A DNA stretch of 18,010 nt, taken from NCBI GenBank assembly GCA_030654645.1, contig JAURXC010000225.1, positions 1-18,010 on the forward strand, in the 5' to 3' direction. Every line of letters starts with the position of its first letter. Position 1 is the stretch's first letter. The position numbers were made by a program, and so were the translations under genes. This document shows positions 1-8,251 of this stretch, in pieces. Below the pieces are notes generated by a model. It saw only the letters and a program-made list of their open reading frames with translations, did not search any database and was not told the origin of the DNA. Source of the stretch: Deltaproteobacteria bacterium (GTDB lineage Bacteria; Desulfobacterota; Desulfuromonadia; Geobacterales; Pseudopelobacteraceae).

Positions 1-511
1 GCCAGGCTTCGTACCCTTCGGCACCCCGTTCGATCAACTCGGCGGCAATCGCCTTGGGAGTATTGATCCTGTCGGTCAGAACGCAGGCTTTTTCGGCGGC
101 AATGATCTTGTCAATCGCCGGATGCATCCCACGCCCATGCACCGAAACAAAGATGCCGTCGTCCCACGGTTCCTTGATGCGCGCAAAGGCGTACTGCATG
201 CTGGTGACGTTGGGGAAGATCTCGATCCGGTCTTTGGAGAGATTGCGGAGCAGAAAACGCGACACACCAAAAAAAGCCGGATCGCCCGAGGCGAGAACCA
301 CAACCCGCTGTTCGGTCTGCCTGAGGAACTCCATCAACTCTGACAGGTCGCCCAGCACCCGCTTCTCTCCGGCAAAATCAGGAAATATGTCCAGATGCCG
401 TTGATGACCGATCAGCACATCGGCCTTGCCGATGATTTCCAGCGCCTTGGCGGTAAAGCCTTCCCAGCCCGTGATACCCGCCCCAACCAGATAAATCTTT
501 TGCTGTGCCAT
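1..511 (-). CDS. cbiE: Cobalt-precorrin-7 (C5)-methyltransferase CbiE, cut by the window edge
   Basis: About 170 codons are visible; the 3' end lies outside the window. The protein opens with MAQQKIYLVGAGITG, the glycine-rich SAM-binding loop of the tetrapyrrole methylase family, followed by KADVLIGHQRHLD (residues about 29-41), the ASGDPAFFGVSRF block and NVTSMQYAFARI, all typical of CbiE and the N-terminal half of CobL. CbiE methylates C5 of the corrin ring in cobalamin synthesis; CbiT handles C15 and the decarboxylation. Whether a CbiT domain is fused at the C terminus cannot be seen. The start at 511 has an AGCGGAG ribosome site about 8 bases upstream. Downstream cob genes probably follow outside the window. 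Family assignment is firm; CbiE against a CbiET/CobL fusion is open. Confidence 0.9.
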   Translation of the reverse strand, partial: MAQQKIYLVGAGITGWEGFTAKALEIIGKADVLIGHQRHLDIFPDFAGEKRVLGDLSELMEFLRQTEQRVVVLASGDPAFFGVSRFLLRNLSKDRIEIFPNVTSMQYAFARIKEPWDDGIFVSVHGRGMHPAIDKIIAAEKACVLTDRINTPKAIAAELIERGAEGYEAW

Positions 512-768
512 GTGCAATACTCCGCTTGGAATGTCCTCGAACAACGCCGGCACTATATCACCCAAACAGCCAAAAATCACCAGATTACTTGTGGAGTATC
601 ATCAGCCATCACTGCATCCGCCGGCACGCGACACCTCTGGAAAATAACGGCGTCAAAATTCCGCAAAATGGCATACCAACGTCATTTAACGGCAGCCACC
701 TCACAACAACAGGGAGAAGATCATAATATAACAACACGTATTTACTGAAGAATATCATATGTAACAGT
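512..768. other. Intergenic region between cbiE and the riboswitch unit
   Basis: No gene is supported here. The short open frames are not preceded by ribosome sites and do not resemble known proteins. On the minus strand a TATAGT with upstream TG (552-559) is a weak candidate -10 for cbiE; no convincing -35 was found. I looked for a cobalamin riboswitch ahead of cbiE and saw no B12-box-like sequence. The right half becomes AT-rich towards the promoter at 769. Confidence 0.5.
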
Positions 769-786
769 CAGGCACAAAATATGCTT
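769..786 (+). promoter_or_regulatory. Candidate sigma-54 (-24/-12) promoter of the riboswitch transcript
   Basis: The sequence CAGGCACAAAATATGCTT has GG (771-772) and GC (783-784) separated by exactly 10 bases, with a full GGCAC at -24 and ATGCT at -12 against the consensus TGGCAC-N5-TTGCW. Transcription would start near 796, a short distance ahead of the aptamer at 821, which supports the call. No good sigma-70 promoter was found in the same stretch. No enhancer-binding site was identified upstream. Confidence 0.55.
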
Positions 787-814
787 GCAACGTGATTACA
801 CAGATTACAGCGGG

Positions 815-897
815 ATAAACGATACTACTAAACCATCCGCGAGGATGGGACGGAAAGCCCAAGGGTCTCCCCGAGACAGCCGGGTCGCCGAAATATC
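815..897 (+). promoter_or_regulatory. GEMM-I riboswitch aptamer, probably the 3',3'-cGAMP-sensing (Ib) type
   Basis: The conserved core is clear: TAAACC, a stem CCATCC/GGATGG closed by the GNRA loop GCGA (834-849), then GGGACGGAAAGCC, a second stem GGTCTC/GAGACAGCC, and GGGTCGCCGAAA with its tetraloop receptor. GATA (821-824) and TATC (894-897) can close P1. Aligned by eye to the Vc2 c-di-GMP aptamer, position 20 is A rather than G; A20 is the change known to favour 3',3'-cGAMP in Geobacter GEMM-I RNAs. Positions 21 and 46 are C and G in place of G and C, a compensatory swap. The C92 equivalent is kept. The class is near certain; ligand identity is inference. Confidence 0.88.
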
Positions 898-923
898 TCA
901 ACGAGATGGCGACCCGTTTTTTT
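881..923 (+). terminator. Intrinsic terminator forming the riboswitch expression platform
   Basis: CGGGTCGCC (881-889) pairs perfectly with GGCGACCCG (908-916), followed by seven T (917-923). A nested stem ATCTC/GAGAT (895-899 with 903-907) extends the hairpin. The 5' arm is the conserved 3' end of the aptamer, and 895-897 also lies in P1, so aptamer and terminator cannot coexist. Ligand binding should therefore prevent termination, giving a ligand-ON transcriptional switch. Confidence 0.9.
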
Positions 924-971
924 GTCGCCGTACGTTGCGCCAGCAGCGCAATGCCCACGAAGGGGGAGAGA

Positions 972-1325
972 ATGATGGCCCGGCTACCTCGAACAAAAAG
1001 CAGCATCGCAGCACTCCTCATCCTCGTATTTGCCCTGATTTTGCCGGCAGCGCCGGCAAATGCCGAAGAAATACTGTTTCTCTACCGCGGCCCGGAATCG
1101 ATTTCGGCCAGACCCGGCATCCCATCACTTCCCGCCCGCCGCAAGTTCCCGATCAGACTCGACGACAAGGGGGATCTCCTGATCCAGTGCGGCTGCGCGC
1201 GCTTTGTGGTCGCATACAACGATCCTCTCGACCAACTGAAACCCGTAGAGCAGCAACGCACGCCCCAGAGGCCGGAAAACGTGGCAATCAATGGCATCAG
1301 TGTTACGGCAAGCATTTCATTTTGA
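972..1325 (+). CDS. Small exported protein of unknown function under riboswitch control
   Basis: The protein has 117 residues. The start at 972 is chosen because AGGGGG (961-966) lies 5 bases upstream; a longer frame from 906 would begin inside the terminator arm and is excluded. Residues 1-31 form a standard signal peptide: RLPRTK, then a hydrophobic run SIAALLILVFALIL, then PAAPANA before EE, so cleavage after residue 31 is likely. The mature part is about 86 residues and carries a Cys-Gly-Cys (Cys73 and Cys75) in the stretch LLIQCGCARFVVAYNDP. I do not recognise the family. It has no CXXCH haem motif, so it is not a c-type cytochrome. Being downstream of a cGAMP-type riboswitch suggests a role in surface or electron-transfer physiology, but this is only inference. 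The Cys pair could form a disulfide or bind a metal. Confidence 0.82.
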   Translation: MMARLPRTKSSIAALLILVFALILPAAPANAEEILFLYRGPESISARPGIPSLPARRKFPIRLDDKGDLLIQCGCARFVVAYNDPLDQLKPVEQQRTPQRPENVAINGISVTASISF

Positions 1326-1365
1326 AACAGGCCGGAAAACGGCCAATTGACAAACAGAAGGGAGG

Positions 1366-1397
1366 GAGAGGGGATACGAATTAACGCATCCCCTCTC
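1366..1397. terminator. Hairpin between convergent genes
   Basis: GAGAGGGGAT (1366-1375) pairs perfectly with ATCCCCTCTC (1388-1397) across a 12-base loop. It lies between the ends of the small exported protein gene and the convergent kinase gene, so it may serve both strands. T-tracts are poor on either side, which lowers confidence. A smaller hairpin GGCCG/CGGCC (1330-1344) sits just after the stop codon at 1325. Confidence 0.55.
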
Positions 1398-1414
1398 TCC
1401 ATTTGGAATACGTG

Positions 1415-4306
1415 TTACAAAACCTGTCGGATCCTCTCCAGCAGAGCTTCGGCGGTAAATGGCTTCTGCAGATAACGGACCTCGTCCTCGAGCGTGCCGC
1501 CGCGCATGGCCGGGTTCATGGGATATCCGGAGATATAGACGACCTTGAGGGACGGCGCATGCAATACCAGCCGTTCGTACAGTTCAGGGCCGTTCATGCC
1601 GGGCATGACCACATCCGACACCAGCAAATCGACAGCATCGTTGTTTCCGGACACCAGTTCCAGAGCCCGGTGCGGGTCGGCAGTGGTAATTATCCTGTAA
1701 CCGGCAGCCTCCAGCATTTCCCCGACCATTTCCCTGACCATGTCGTTATCCTCGACCAGCAGCACCGTTGCATCCCCTGAATGCTTGCCAGGCCCGGCCT
1801 CCGTGATTTGCGGCTTCATCGAGTCCGGCTGTTCGCAGCAGGGGAAATATATATTGAAGGTGGTGCCTTCTCCCACATGGCTCGTAACGGCGATATGGGC
1901 GCCATGCTGCTTGACGATGCCGTAGACCGTCGCCAGCCCGAGTCCGGTCCCATGGCCGATCGGCTTGGTGGTAAAAAACGGCTCGAAGATGTGGCTCACC
2001 ACATCGGCGCTCATTCCGCAACCATTGTCCCGGAACGACAGCAATACATATTCCCCAGCCGCCATCCCGGGATGCATGCGCAGGGATTCACCGTCCATCG
2101 TCACGCGGCAGGTTTCGATGTTGATCCTGCCATGAACACCATTGAACGCATCCTGGGCATTGACGGTCAGATTGAGAATTATCTGCTCCATCTGCGATCT
2201 GTCGGCCTTGATGTATGCCCCTTCGGGATCCAGAATCATATCGATGCGGATACTTTCCCGAACCGTGCGCCTCAGAATGTCGTTGAAGGAGATTATCACC
2301 TCGTTCAGATCGACCGGCTCGGCCGAGACCGGCCGCTGACGGCCAAAGCTCAACAGCTGTCTGGTCAAATCCTTGGCCTTGTGAGCGGCGGCAATGATGC
2401 CTGAAAGCTTTGTCAACAGCGGGTCGGAATCGGGAATCGAGGCGACCGCCATCTCGGCATAGCCAAGGATGGGAGTCAGCAGATTATTGAAGTCATGGGC
2501 GATGCCGCCCGCCAGATGCCCGATCGCCTCCATCTTCTGCGACTGGCTCAAACGCATCTCCAGCTCGTCACGCTCGTCTTCGGCCTGCTTGCGGGCGGAC
2601 ACATCACTGAAAACGCCATGGGCAACCCGAACACCACCCTGCAGCGTGGTGGCATAGGCGAAATCATGCACCCAGATCCAATGTCCCTCTTTGTGCCTGA
2701 TGCGGTATTGGACATCGTACATGTCATCACCGGCGAACAGCCCCTTGAACGCCTTCAAGACAGCTTGCAGATCGTCCTGGTGAACTCTTGCAAACCAGAG
2801 CGCCTCTCCCCCGGCATAGATCTCTTCGGGAGTGTACCCTTCAATTTTCTCCGAAACCCGGCTGATAAAATGGGTATTGCCATGTTCGTCAGACTGCCAG
2901 GTGACGACCGGAAGATTGTCAACCAGCATCCGGTAGCGCTCCTCGGCCATTTTGGAATCGGTGATATCCGACACGATATGGACCGCGCCAGTGATCGTGC
3001 CGTTACCATCCAGAATCGGATCTACCGAGACCTCAAACCAGCGACCGGAGATCATAAGCTGCATTGAAGCCCTCTGGCCACTGTCCAGCATCTTCTGGAA
3101 CGGGCAGGTCGCCAGTGGATGGGCTCCATGATGCGCCACTTCACAACAGAGATGCCCGACGACACGATCCTGATCCTTGCCGAATATGGTTTCGGTGGCC
3201 TTGTTGCAACGCTGGATGCGACGACCCAGATCCATGACCCAGATTGCATCGGCCACGGAATCGAAGGTGGACTGCCAGGAAGCGGCAGCCTGGGAAATTT
3301 CCCGCTGCTGTTCCAGCTGACGGCGGTAAACAAGCTCGATGCGTTTGATCTGGCGCAGCAACAGCATTGTCAGCGCAATCAGAGCCATACAGGCAGCAGC
3401 GGCAATCAAACCCAGCGTATAGGTGCTTTTCCGCCAGGAGGCCGTCACCTCATCGGTGCCCATGTTGGCGTTGACAACCACCGGAAAGTTTTCAAGCGAT
3501 TCGTAGGAGATTATGCGGCCGGACGATTCCAGCAGCGCCTTGCCGCTGGCGATGTGGAAGGTACCGCTGGCTGCCTTGGGGAGATAGGTTCTAATCAAAT
3601 GGGACTTTTTGAAATCGGCCGAGAAATCCGATTCCTTGTATGGCTGCGACATCAGCATCATTCCGTCTTTGCGCAGAATGACTATGCGCCCTTTTTTACC
3701 CAGATCGAGCGAAGCGTAGAACTCCTGGAAATATTCCATCTCGAAAGACGCACCCACCACACCCTCGAATGAGCCGGAGGCGGAACGGACAGCCCGTGTC
3801 AAAAAGAAACGCCATTTGCCGTTAACCCTGCTTTTTACCGGGCGGGAAAGAAATGATGCGCCGTTTCCGGTTGCAGCGCGATGATGCTGGAAGAAGTCGC
3901 GATCGGCAACATTGATGCGCCTGTCACCAATATCGGTGTGTGCAAACATAACACCATCGCGATTGACCAGAAATATGGCGCTGATTTGCGGGACATAGCC
4001 GGAATGACGATTCAGGAAATCGCGCAGATGACCGCTGCTCTCCTTATTGATGTCGCCGTGCGTCCTGACATGATCAAGTGAATCCAGCAGGATTTTATCG
4101 GCTTCACTGAAGGAGCGGTCGGCATGCTCCTTGAGAGCCCGGGCATATCCGCGCGACTGCAGCTCCGCTGCACGAATCGTCAGGCGATACTCCACCACGC
4201 TCTTCCAGACTGAAAAGCCTACGATGAAGATTATCAGCACGGCCACCGAAGCGACGATGGCGCGTTTGAAAGCACGGTAATTTGTGAGTGGAGAGAGTTG
4301 TTCCAT
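1415..4306 (-). CDS. Membrane-bound hybrid sensor histidine kinase with Cache-like, two PAS and receiver domains
   Basis: The protein has 963 residues from the start at 4306, preferred over the ATG at 4312 because GGAG lies 7 bases from the former and only 1 from the latter. Order: transmembrane helix (about 16-35), periplasmic double-Cache-like sensor (about 40-295, with DRDFFQHH and GVVGASF blocks typical of dCache), second membrane helix (about 300-318), PAS 1 (about 345-452), PAS 2 (about 455-575), HisKA with GGIAHDFNNLLTPI (His604), HATPase with N-box (Asn712), DNGCGM (Asp760) and GHGTGLGL, then a receiver with the acidic pair near 852, phospho-acceptor Asp898 and Lys948. All catalytic residues are present. 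It should sense an extracytoplasmic ligand and phosphorylate its own receiver; the output partner is not encoded nearby. PAS 1 holds a Cys/His-rich insert (387-401). Confidence 0.93.
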   Translation of the reverse strand: MEQLSPLTNYRAFKRAIVASVAVLIIFIVGFSVWKSVVEYRLTIRAAELQSRGYARALKEHADRSFSEADKILLDSLDHVRTHGDINKESSGHLRDFLNRHSGYVPQISAIFLVNRDGVMFAHTDIGDRRINVADRDFFQHHRAATGNGASFLSRPVKSRVNGKWRFFLTRAVRSASGSFEGVVGASFEMEYFQEFYASLDLGKKGRIVILRKDGMMLMSQPYKESDFSADFKKSHLIRTYLPKAASGTFHIASGKALLESSGRIISYESLENFPVVVNANMGTDEVTASWRKSTYTLGLIAAAACMALIALTMLLLRQIKRIELVYRRQLEQQREISQAAASWQSTFDSVADAIWVMDLGRRIQRCNKATETIFGKDQDRVVGHLCCEVAHHGAHPLATCPFQKMLDSGQRASMQLMISGRWFEVSVDPILDGNGTITGAVHIVSDITDSKMAEERYRMLVDNLPVVTWQSDEHGNTHFISRVSEKIEGYTPEEIYAGGEALWFARVHQDDLQAVLKAFKGLFAGDDMYDVQYRIRHKEGHWIWVHDFAYATTLQGGVRVAHGVFSDVSARKQAEDERDELEMRLSQSQKMEAIGHLAGGIAHDFNNLLTPILGYAEMAVASIPDSDPLLTKLSGIIAAAHKAKDLTRQLLSFGRQRPVSAEPVDLNEVIISFNDILRRTVRESIRIDMILDPEGAYIKADRSQMEQIILNLTVNAQDAFNGVHGRINIETCRVTMDGESLRMHPGMAAGEYVLLSFRDNGCGMSADVVSHIFEPFFTTKPIGHGTGLGLATVYGIVKQHGAHIAVTSHVGEGTTFNIYFPCCEQPDSMKPQITEAGPGKHSGDATVLLVEDNDMVREMVGEMLEAAGYRIITTADPHRALELVSGNNDAVDLLVSDVVMPGMNGPELYERLVLHAPSLKVVYISGYPMNPAMRGGTLEDEVRYLQKPFTAEALLERIRQVL

Positions 4307-4357
4307 ACCCATTCTCCGGACGAGCCCTGCGTGGAGATTAATTTACAGATATCCGGT

Positions 4358-4366
4358 TATATAGCA
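4358..4366 (-). promoter_or_regulatory. Candidate extended -10 promoter of the kinase gene
   Basis: Read on the minus strand the sequence is TGCTATATA, a -10 TATATA with the TGn extension, giving a start near 4351 and a leader of about 45 bases. No good -35 is seen at the right distance, so the call is tentative. A short palindrome TCGCCA-AA-TGGCGA (4407-4420) lies upstream and could be an operator. Confidence 0.35.
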
Positions 4367-4420
4367 TTGCGTGTGGGTTAAATCCAGCTATTTAAGTCCA
4401 TTCAACTCGCCAAATGGCGA

Positions 4421-4457
4421 ACATAAAATTAATGGCCGGGAGAACGATTCCCGGCCA
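4421..4457 (-). terminator. Intrinsic terminator of typA
   Basis: On the minus strand TGGCCGGGA and TCCCGGCCA (4433-4441 and 4449-4457) form a perfect 9-bp GC-rich stem with a 7-base loop, followed by TTAATTTTATGTT. It lies 26 bases after the typA stop codon. Confidence 0.8.
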
Positions 4458-4483
4458 CTTGTATTTACATATGTGGCTGAATA

Positions 4484-6289
<1,806 letters not shown>

Positions 6290-6310
6290 CGGTAAAGCTC
6301 CTCAATTCCT

Positions 6311-6342
6311 GAAAATAAAACGACGGGCATTGCTGCCCGTCG
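6311..6342 (-). terminator. Intrinsic terminator after the LC7 operon
   Basis: On the minus strand CGACGGGCA and TGCCCGTCG form a perfect 9-bp stem (6321-6342) with a four-base loop, followed by TTTTATTTTC. It ends transcripts of the LC7 operon, whose last stop codon is at 6423. It also falls in the leader of the typA transcript predicted from the promoter at 6352-6380. Confidence 0.8.
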
Positions 6343-6351
6343 AAGTATGTG

Positions 6352-6380
6352 ACTATGTCAGGTTTTCGTTGTTATGGCAA
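6352..6380 (-). promoter_or_regulatory. Candidate sigma-70 promoter of typA
   Basis: On the minus strand TTGCCA (6375-6380) and CATAGT (6352-6357) are separated by 17 bases, and the -10 is preceded by TGA, an extended -10 element. The start would be near 6345, giving a leader of about 55 bases that begins almost at the hairpin of the upstream terminator. Confidence 0.5.
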
Positions 6381-6422
6381 GCATTTACTCACCAACCGGA
6401 TAAAATATCCGCCACCCCTCCG

Positions 6423-7220
6423 TCAGATGCCTTCCCACCCCAGAATCCCGCCTCCCACGACGACCTCGGCCCGCAGTTGATCACCTTCCTTTACCTTGAG
6501 CAATTCGGCCACCGCCAACGTTACCACCAGCTTGCCATCGTAGGCATGATCACGGTCGTGCTGGATCACGCTGACCGGGATATGTTTGCCGGCTCCGGTG
6601 GCGCGGTTGGTTACCGTAAGCTTCCTGAATGGGCCTGTATTGAAAAAATTGCTGATCTCCAGCGCGGTGTTGCGATTGACGCTGGCGCTGTCGGTCATCG
6701 AATCCCAGAACGTGTTGGCCGTCTTCTTCATGATTTCGCAGGTCAGCAACACCCCCTTGGCATCGGTCACCGCCCGATAATCGGAATAAGCCGGAGTTGC
6801 CGACAAGGGACGATGTGCAACAACCGGTTGCGGCGACTGCAAGGCTGGCGCGGCCGGCCGGGAGGGTTGCTCCAACAGCTGTTCGAGGGTGAGTTTCTCT
6901 ATTTTTTTGATGGCAATATTCAACGAGATGTACAGCAGCTGCACATTTATCGTCGGCTGGCAGAGCACGACCATGAACATTTTCGGCAACGATTTGATCA
7001 GAATCCGTCCCAGCTCGAAGCGGACGTCAAAAAGCTTGACCCCGCCGGTCGCTTCCTGCAGACCGACAGCGCCGTCATGCAACATTTCGGCGACTCCGCT
7101 GATCATGCCCTGATCAAAGAATGGCGGAAACGAATGCTCCAGCACATTGCCTCGCTCATCCGAAAGCATACCCCCCATAACACCCGGCACCGATATCAGT
7201 CCCTGCAAGATGTTCCGCAT
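6423..7220 (-). CDS. Roadblock/LC7-type protein, second gene of a two-gene operon
   Basis: The protein has 265 residues from the start at 7220. The longer frame from 7268 overlaps the upstream gene by 47 bases and has no reason to be used; at 7220 a GGGGG lies about 5 bases upstream and only one base separates the ATG from the preceding stop, so translational coupling is likely. Residues about 1-110 look like a roadblock/LC7 fold: GVMGGMLSDERGNVLEHSF, then GLQEATGGVKLFDVRFELGRILIKS split by strands, then MVVLCQPTINVQLLYISLNIAIKKIEKL. A proline-rich linker (about 112-145) leads to a C-terminal alpha/beta region (146-265) that I do not recognise. LC7 proteins usually dimerise and bind or regulate small Ras-like GTPases such as MglA. 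No such small GTPase is encoded here, so the partner is unknown. Confidence 0.72.
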   Translation of the reverse strand: MRNILQGLISVPGVMGGMLSDERGNVLEHSFPPFFDQGMISGVAEMLHDGAVGLQEATGGVKLFDVRFELGRILIKSLPKMFMVVLCQPTINVQLLYISLNIAIKKIEKLTLEQLLEQPSRPAAPALQSPQPVVAHRPLSATPAYSDYRAVTDAKGVLLTCEIMKKTANTFWDSMTDSASVNRNTALEISNFFNTGPFRKLTVTNRATGAGKHIPVSVIQHDRDHAYDGKLVVTLAVAELLKVKEGDQLRAEVVVGGGILGWEGI

Positions 7221-7221
7221 G

Positions 7222-7947
7222 TCAGCCCCCCGCTTTTTTTGCCAGTACCCGGCGAATGTCGGAATCAAGCGCGTTCACATTGCCGCTGCCATTGGCGGAA
7301 ACGCAGAGGTAATGCCGCTTGGAATCAAACAGGAACAGGTGATGATCACCGCCATGCACGGTCACCGACTTCAATTCGCCAAAACCGGACTGTGAGCCGA
7401 GCTGCTCCGCAAAGTGCGCCAGAAACAGGCCGTTGGCTCCCAGGAATTCCGCCTGGTAAGAGTTATCACCTGCAATCGCGCCCTCCTTGGTCATGATCAG
7501 CGCCTGCTCGACATCCGGCAGAACCTTGAGACGGCTTTCGACATCACTCATACCCGCACCCTTTTCGACTTTCCCGCTCCCGGACGGCAGGGCCGGAACC
7601 GGAGCGACATTGGATTCGTCCAGACGCCGCAACGCCTCCAGCACCAGAAACCCCAACGACTGCTCAATGGTTCTGCTGGTAGTGGAGACCTTGGGCTCAC
7701 TCCGGAAAGTTCCGACACCCCACCCCATGATCGAGTAGAAAGCCTCTTCGCCTATCAGCCCCTCCTGTTCGGCATGGACCACGTCCCCTTCACGGAAGAA
7801 GATAACCCCGTTTTTGCTGTGATGCTCAACCACCAGGCAGCCGGAATAGCGGTTGACACCCTTGATCTGGACAATATCGGCCAGCGACATGTCGCTGACG
7901 GACCCCACAAAACCGCTCTGTTCCGTCTTATGTGCGTGCTGTGACAT
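7222..7947 (-). CDS. DUF4388 (PATAN-like) and roadblock/LC7 two-domain protein
   Basis: The protein has 241 residues. Residues about 11-110 match the DUF4388 pattern: GFVGSVSDMSLADIVQIKG, then RYSGCLVVEH, GVIFFREGDVVHAEQEGLIGEEAFYSI and WGVGTFRSE. A short Pro/Gly/Ser linker (111-130) leads to a roadblock/LC7-like domain (about 134-237: LPDVEQALIMTKEGAIAGDN, the GELKSVTVHGGDHHLFLFDS strands). DUF4388 modules occur in gliding, polarity and signalling proteins of deltaproteobacteria and often accompany LC7 or receiver domains. It sits one base ahead of the second LC7 gene, so the two products may form a heterodimer. The start at 7947 has ACGGAG 5 bases upstream. Precise function unknown. Confidence 0.85.
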   Translation of the reverse strand: MSQHAHKTEQSGFVGSVSDMSLADIVQIKGVNRYSGCLVVEHHSKNGVIFFREGDVVHAEQEGLIGEEAFYSIMGWGVGTFRSEPKVSTTSRTIEQSLGFLVLEALRRLDESNVAPVPALPSGSGKVEKGAGMSDVESRLKVLPDVEQALIMTKEGAIAGDNSYQAEFLGANGLFLAHFAEQLGSQSGFGELKSVTVHGGDHHLFLFDSKRHYLCVSANGSGNVNALDSDIRRVLAKKAGG

Positions 7948-8052
7948 GGAAACTCCGTTTCACCGCTTATCACTGATTTCAGAAACATCCAACACTGGCA
8001 AACAGAAGAGATTGGCACACTAAATCATAATTGGCGTGAATGCAAACATATT

Positions 8053-8080
8053 TTTATAACAAACCAACGCACAATGACAT
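8053..8080 (-). promoter_or_regulatory. Candidate promoter of the DUF4388/LC7 operon
   Basis: On the minus strand ATGTCA (8075-8080) and TATAAA (8053-8058) are 16 bases apart, and the -10 is preceded by TGT (extended -10). The start near 8046 gives a leader of about 100 bases. The -35 overlaps the repeats at 8071-8091. The rest of the 304-base gap is AT-rich and holds no gene that I can support. Confidence 0.4.
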
Positions 8081-8114
8081 GATATCATTGTACAAAACAT
8101 CTGCAACAATGACA
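8071..8114. repeat. Repeated ACAATGACA box, direct and inverted
   Basis: ACAATGACA occurs at 8071-8079 and again at 8106-8114, and its partial inverse TCATTGT lies at 8085-8091, forming a 7-bp inverted repeat with the first copy. The boxes overlap and precede the candidate -35 of the LC7 operon, as expected for an operator. The bound regulator is unknown. Confidence 0.4.
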
Positions 8115-8166
8115 CACCAAAGATACTCCATTCAGTATTCGTATAACTATAAACCATTATTCTATC

Positions 8167-8202
8167 AAACAGAAAACCGCCTCCGGACAACGGAGACGGC
8201 GG
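8167..8202 (-). terminator. Second terminator after the CoA-binding protein gene
   Basis: On the minus strand CCGCC/GGCGG with an inner TCCG/CGGA stem (8177-8202) is followed by TTTTCTGTTT. It lies just beyond a longer hairpin at 8215-8242, giving two terminators in series. Confidence 0.65.
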
Positions 8203-8242
8203 ATAAATAAAGCTGCTGTAACCGGATAAATCCGGTTACAGC
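8203..8242 (-). terminator. First terminator after the CoA-binding protein gene
   Basis: A perfect 12-bp stem GCTGTAACCGGA/TCCGGTTACAGC with loop TAAA (8215-8242) is followed on the minus strand by AGCTTTATTTAT. It begins 9 bases after the stop codon at 8252. Confidence 0.75.
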
Positions 8243-8251
8243 ACAGGCATT

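Noticed and set aside
512..768. Cobalamin riboswitch upstream of cbiE
   Set aside because: Expected from the pathway, but no B12-box-like sequence or supporting stem was found on the minus strand.
906..971. Extended N terminus for the small exported protein from an ATG at 906
   Set aside because: That ATG lies inside the terminator hairpin; the ribosome site and signal peptide both point to 972.
755..1021. An 88-codon minus-strand frame across the riboswitch
   Set aside because: It is explained by the structured RNA and signal-peptide coding on the plus strand; no ribosome site and no family resemblance.
7221..7268. Start of the second LC7 gene at 7268
   Set aside because: It would overlap the upstream gene and adds a stretch not resembling the LC7 fold; a ribosome site precedes 7220.
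8018..8045. Sigma-54 promoter around TTGGCGTGAATGCA
   Set aside because: The GG and GC are only 7 bases apart instead of 10, and it points away from the LC7 operon.
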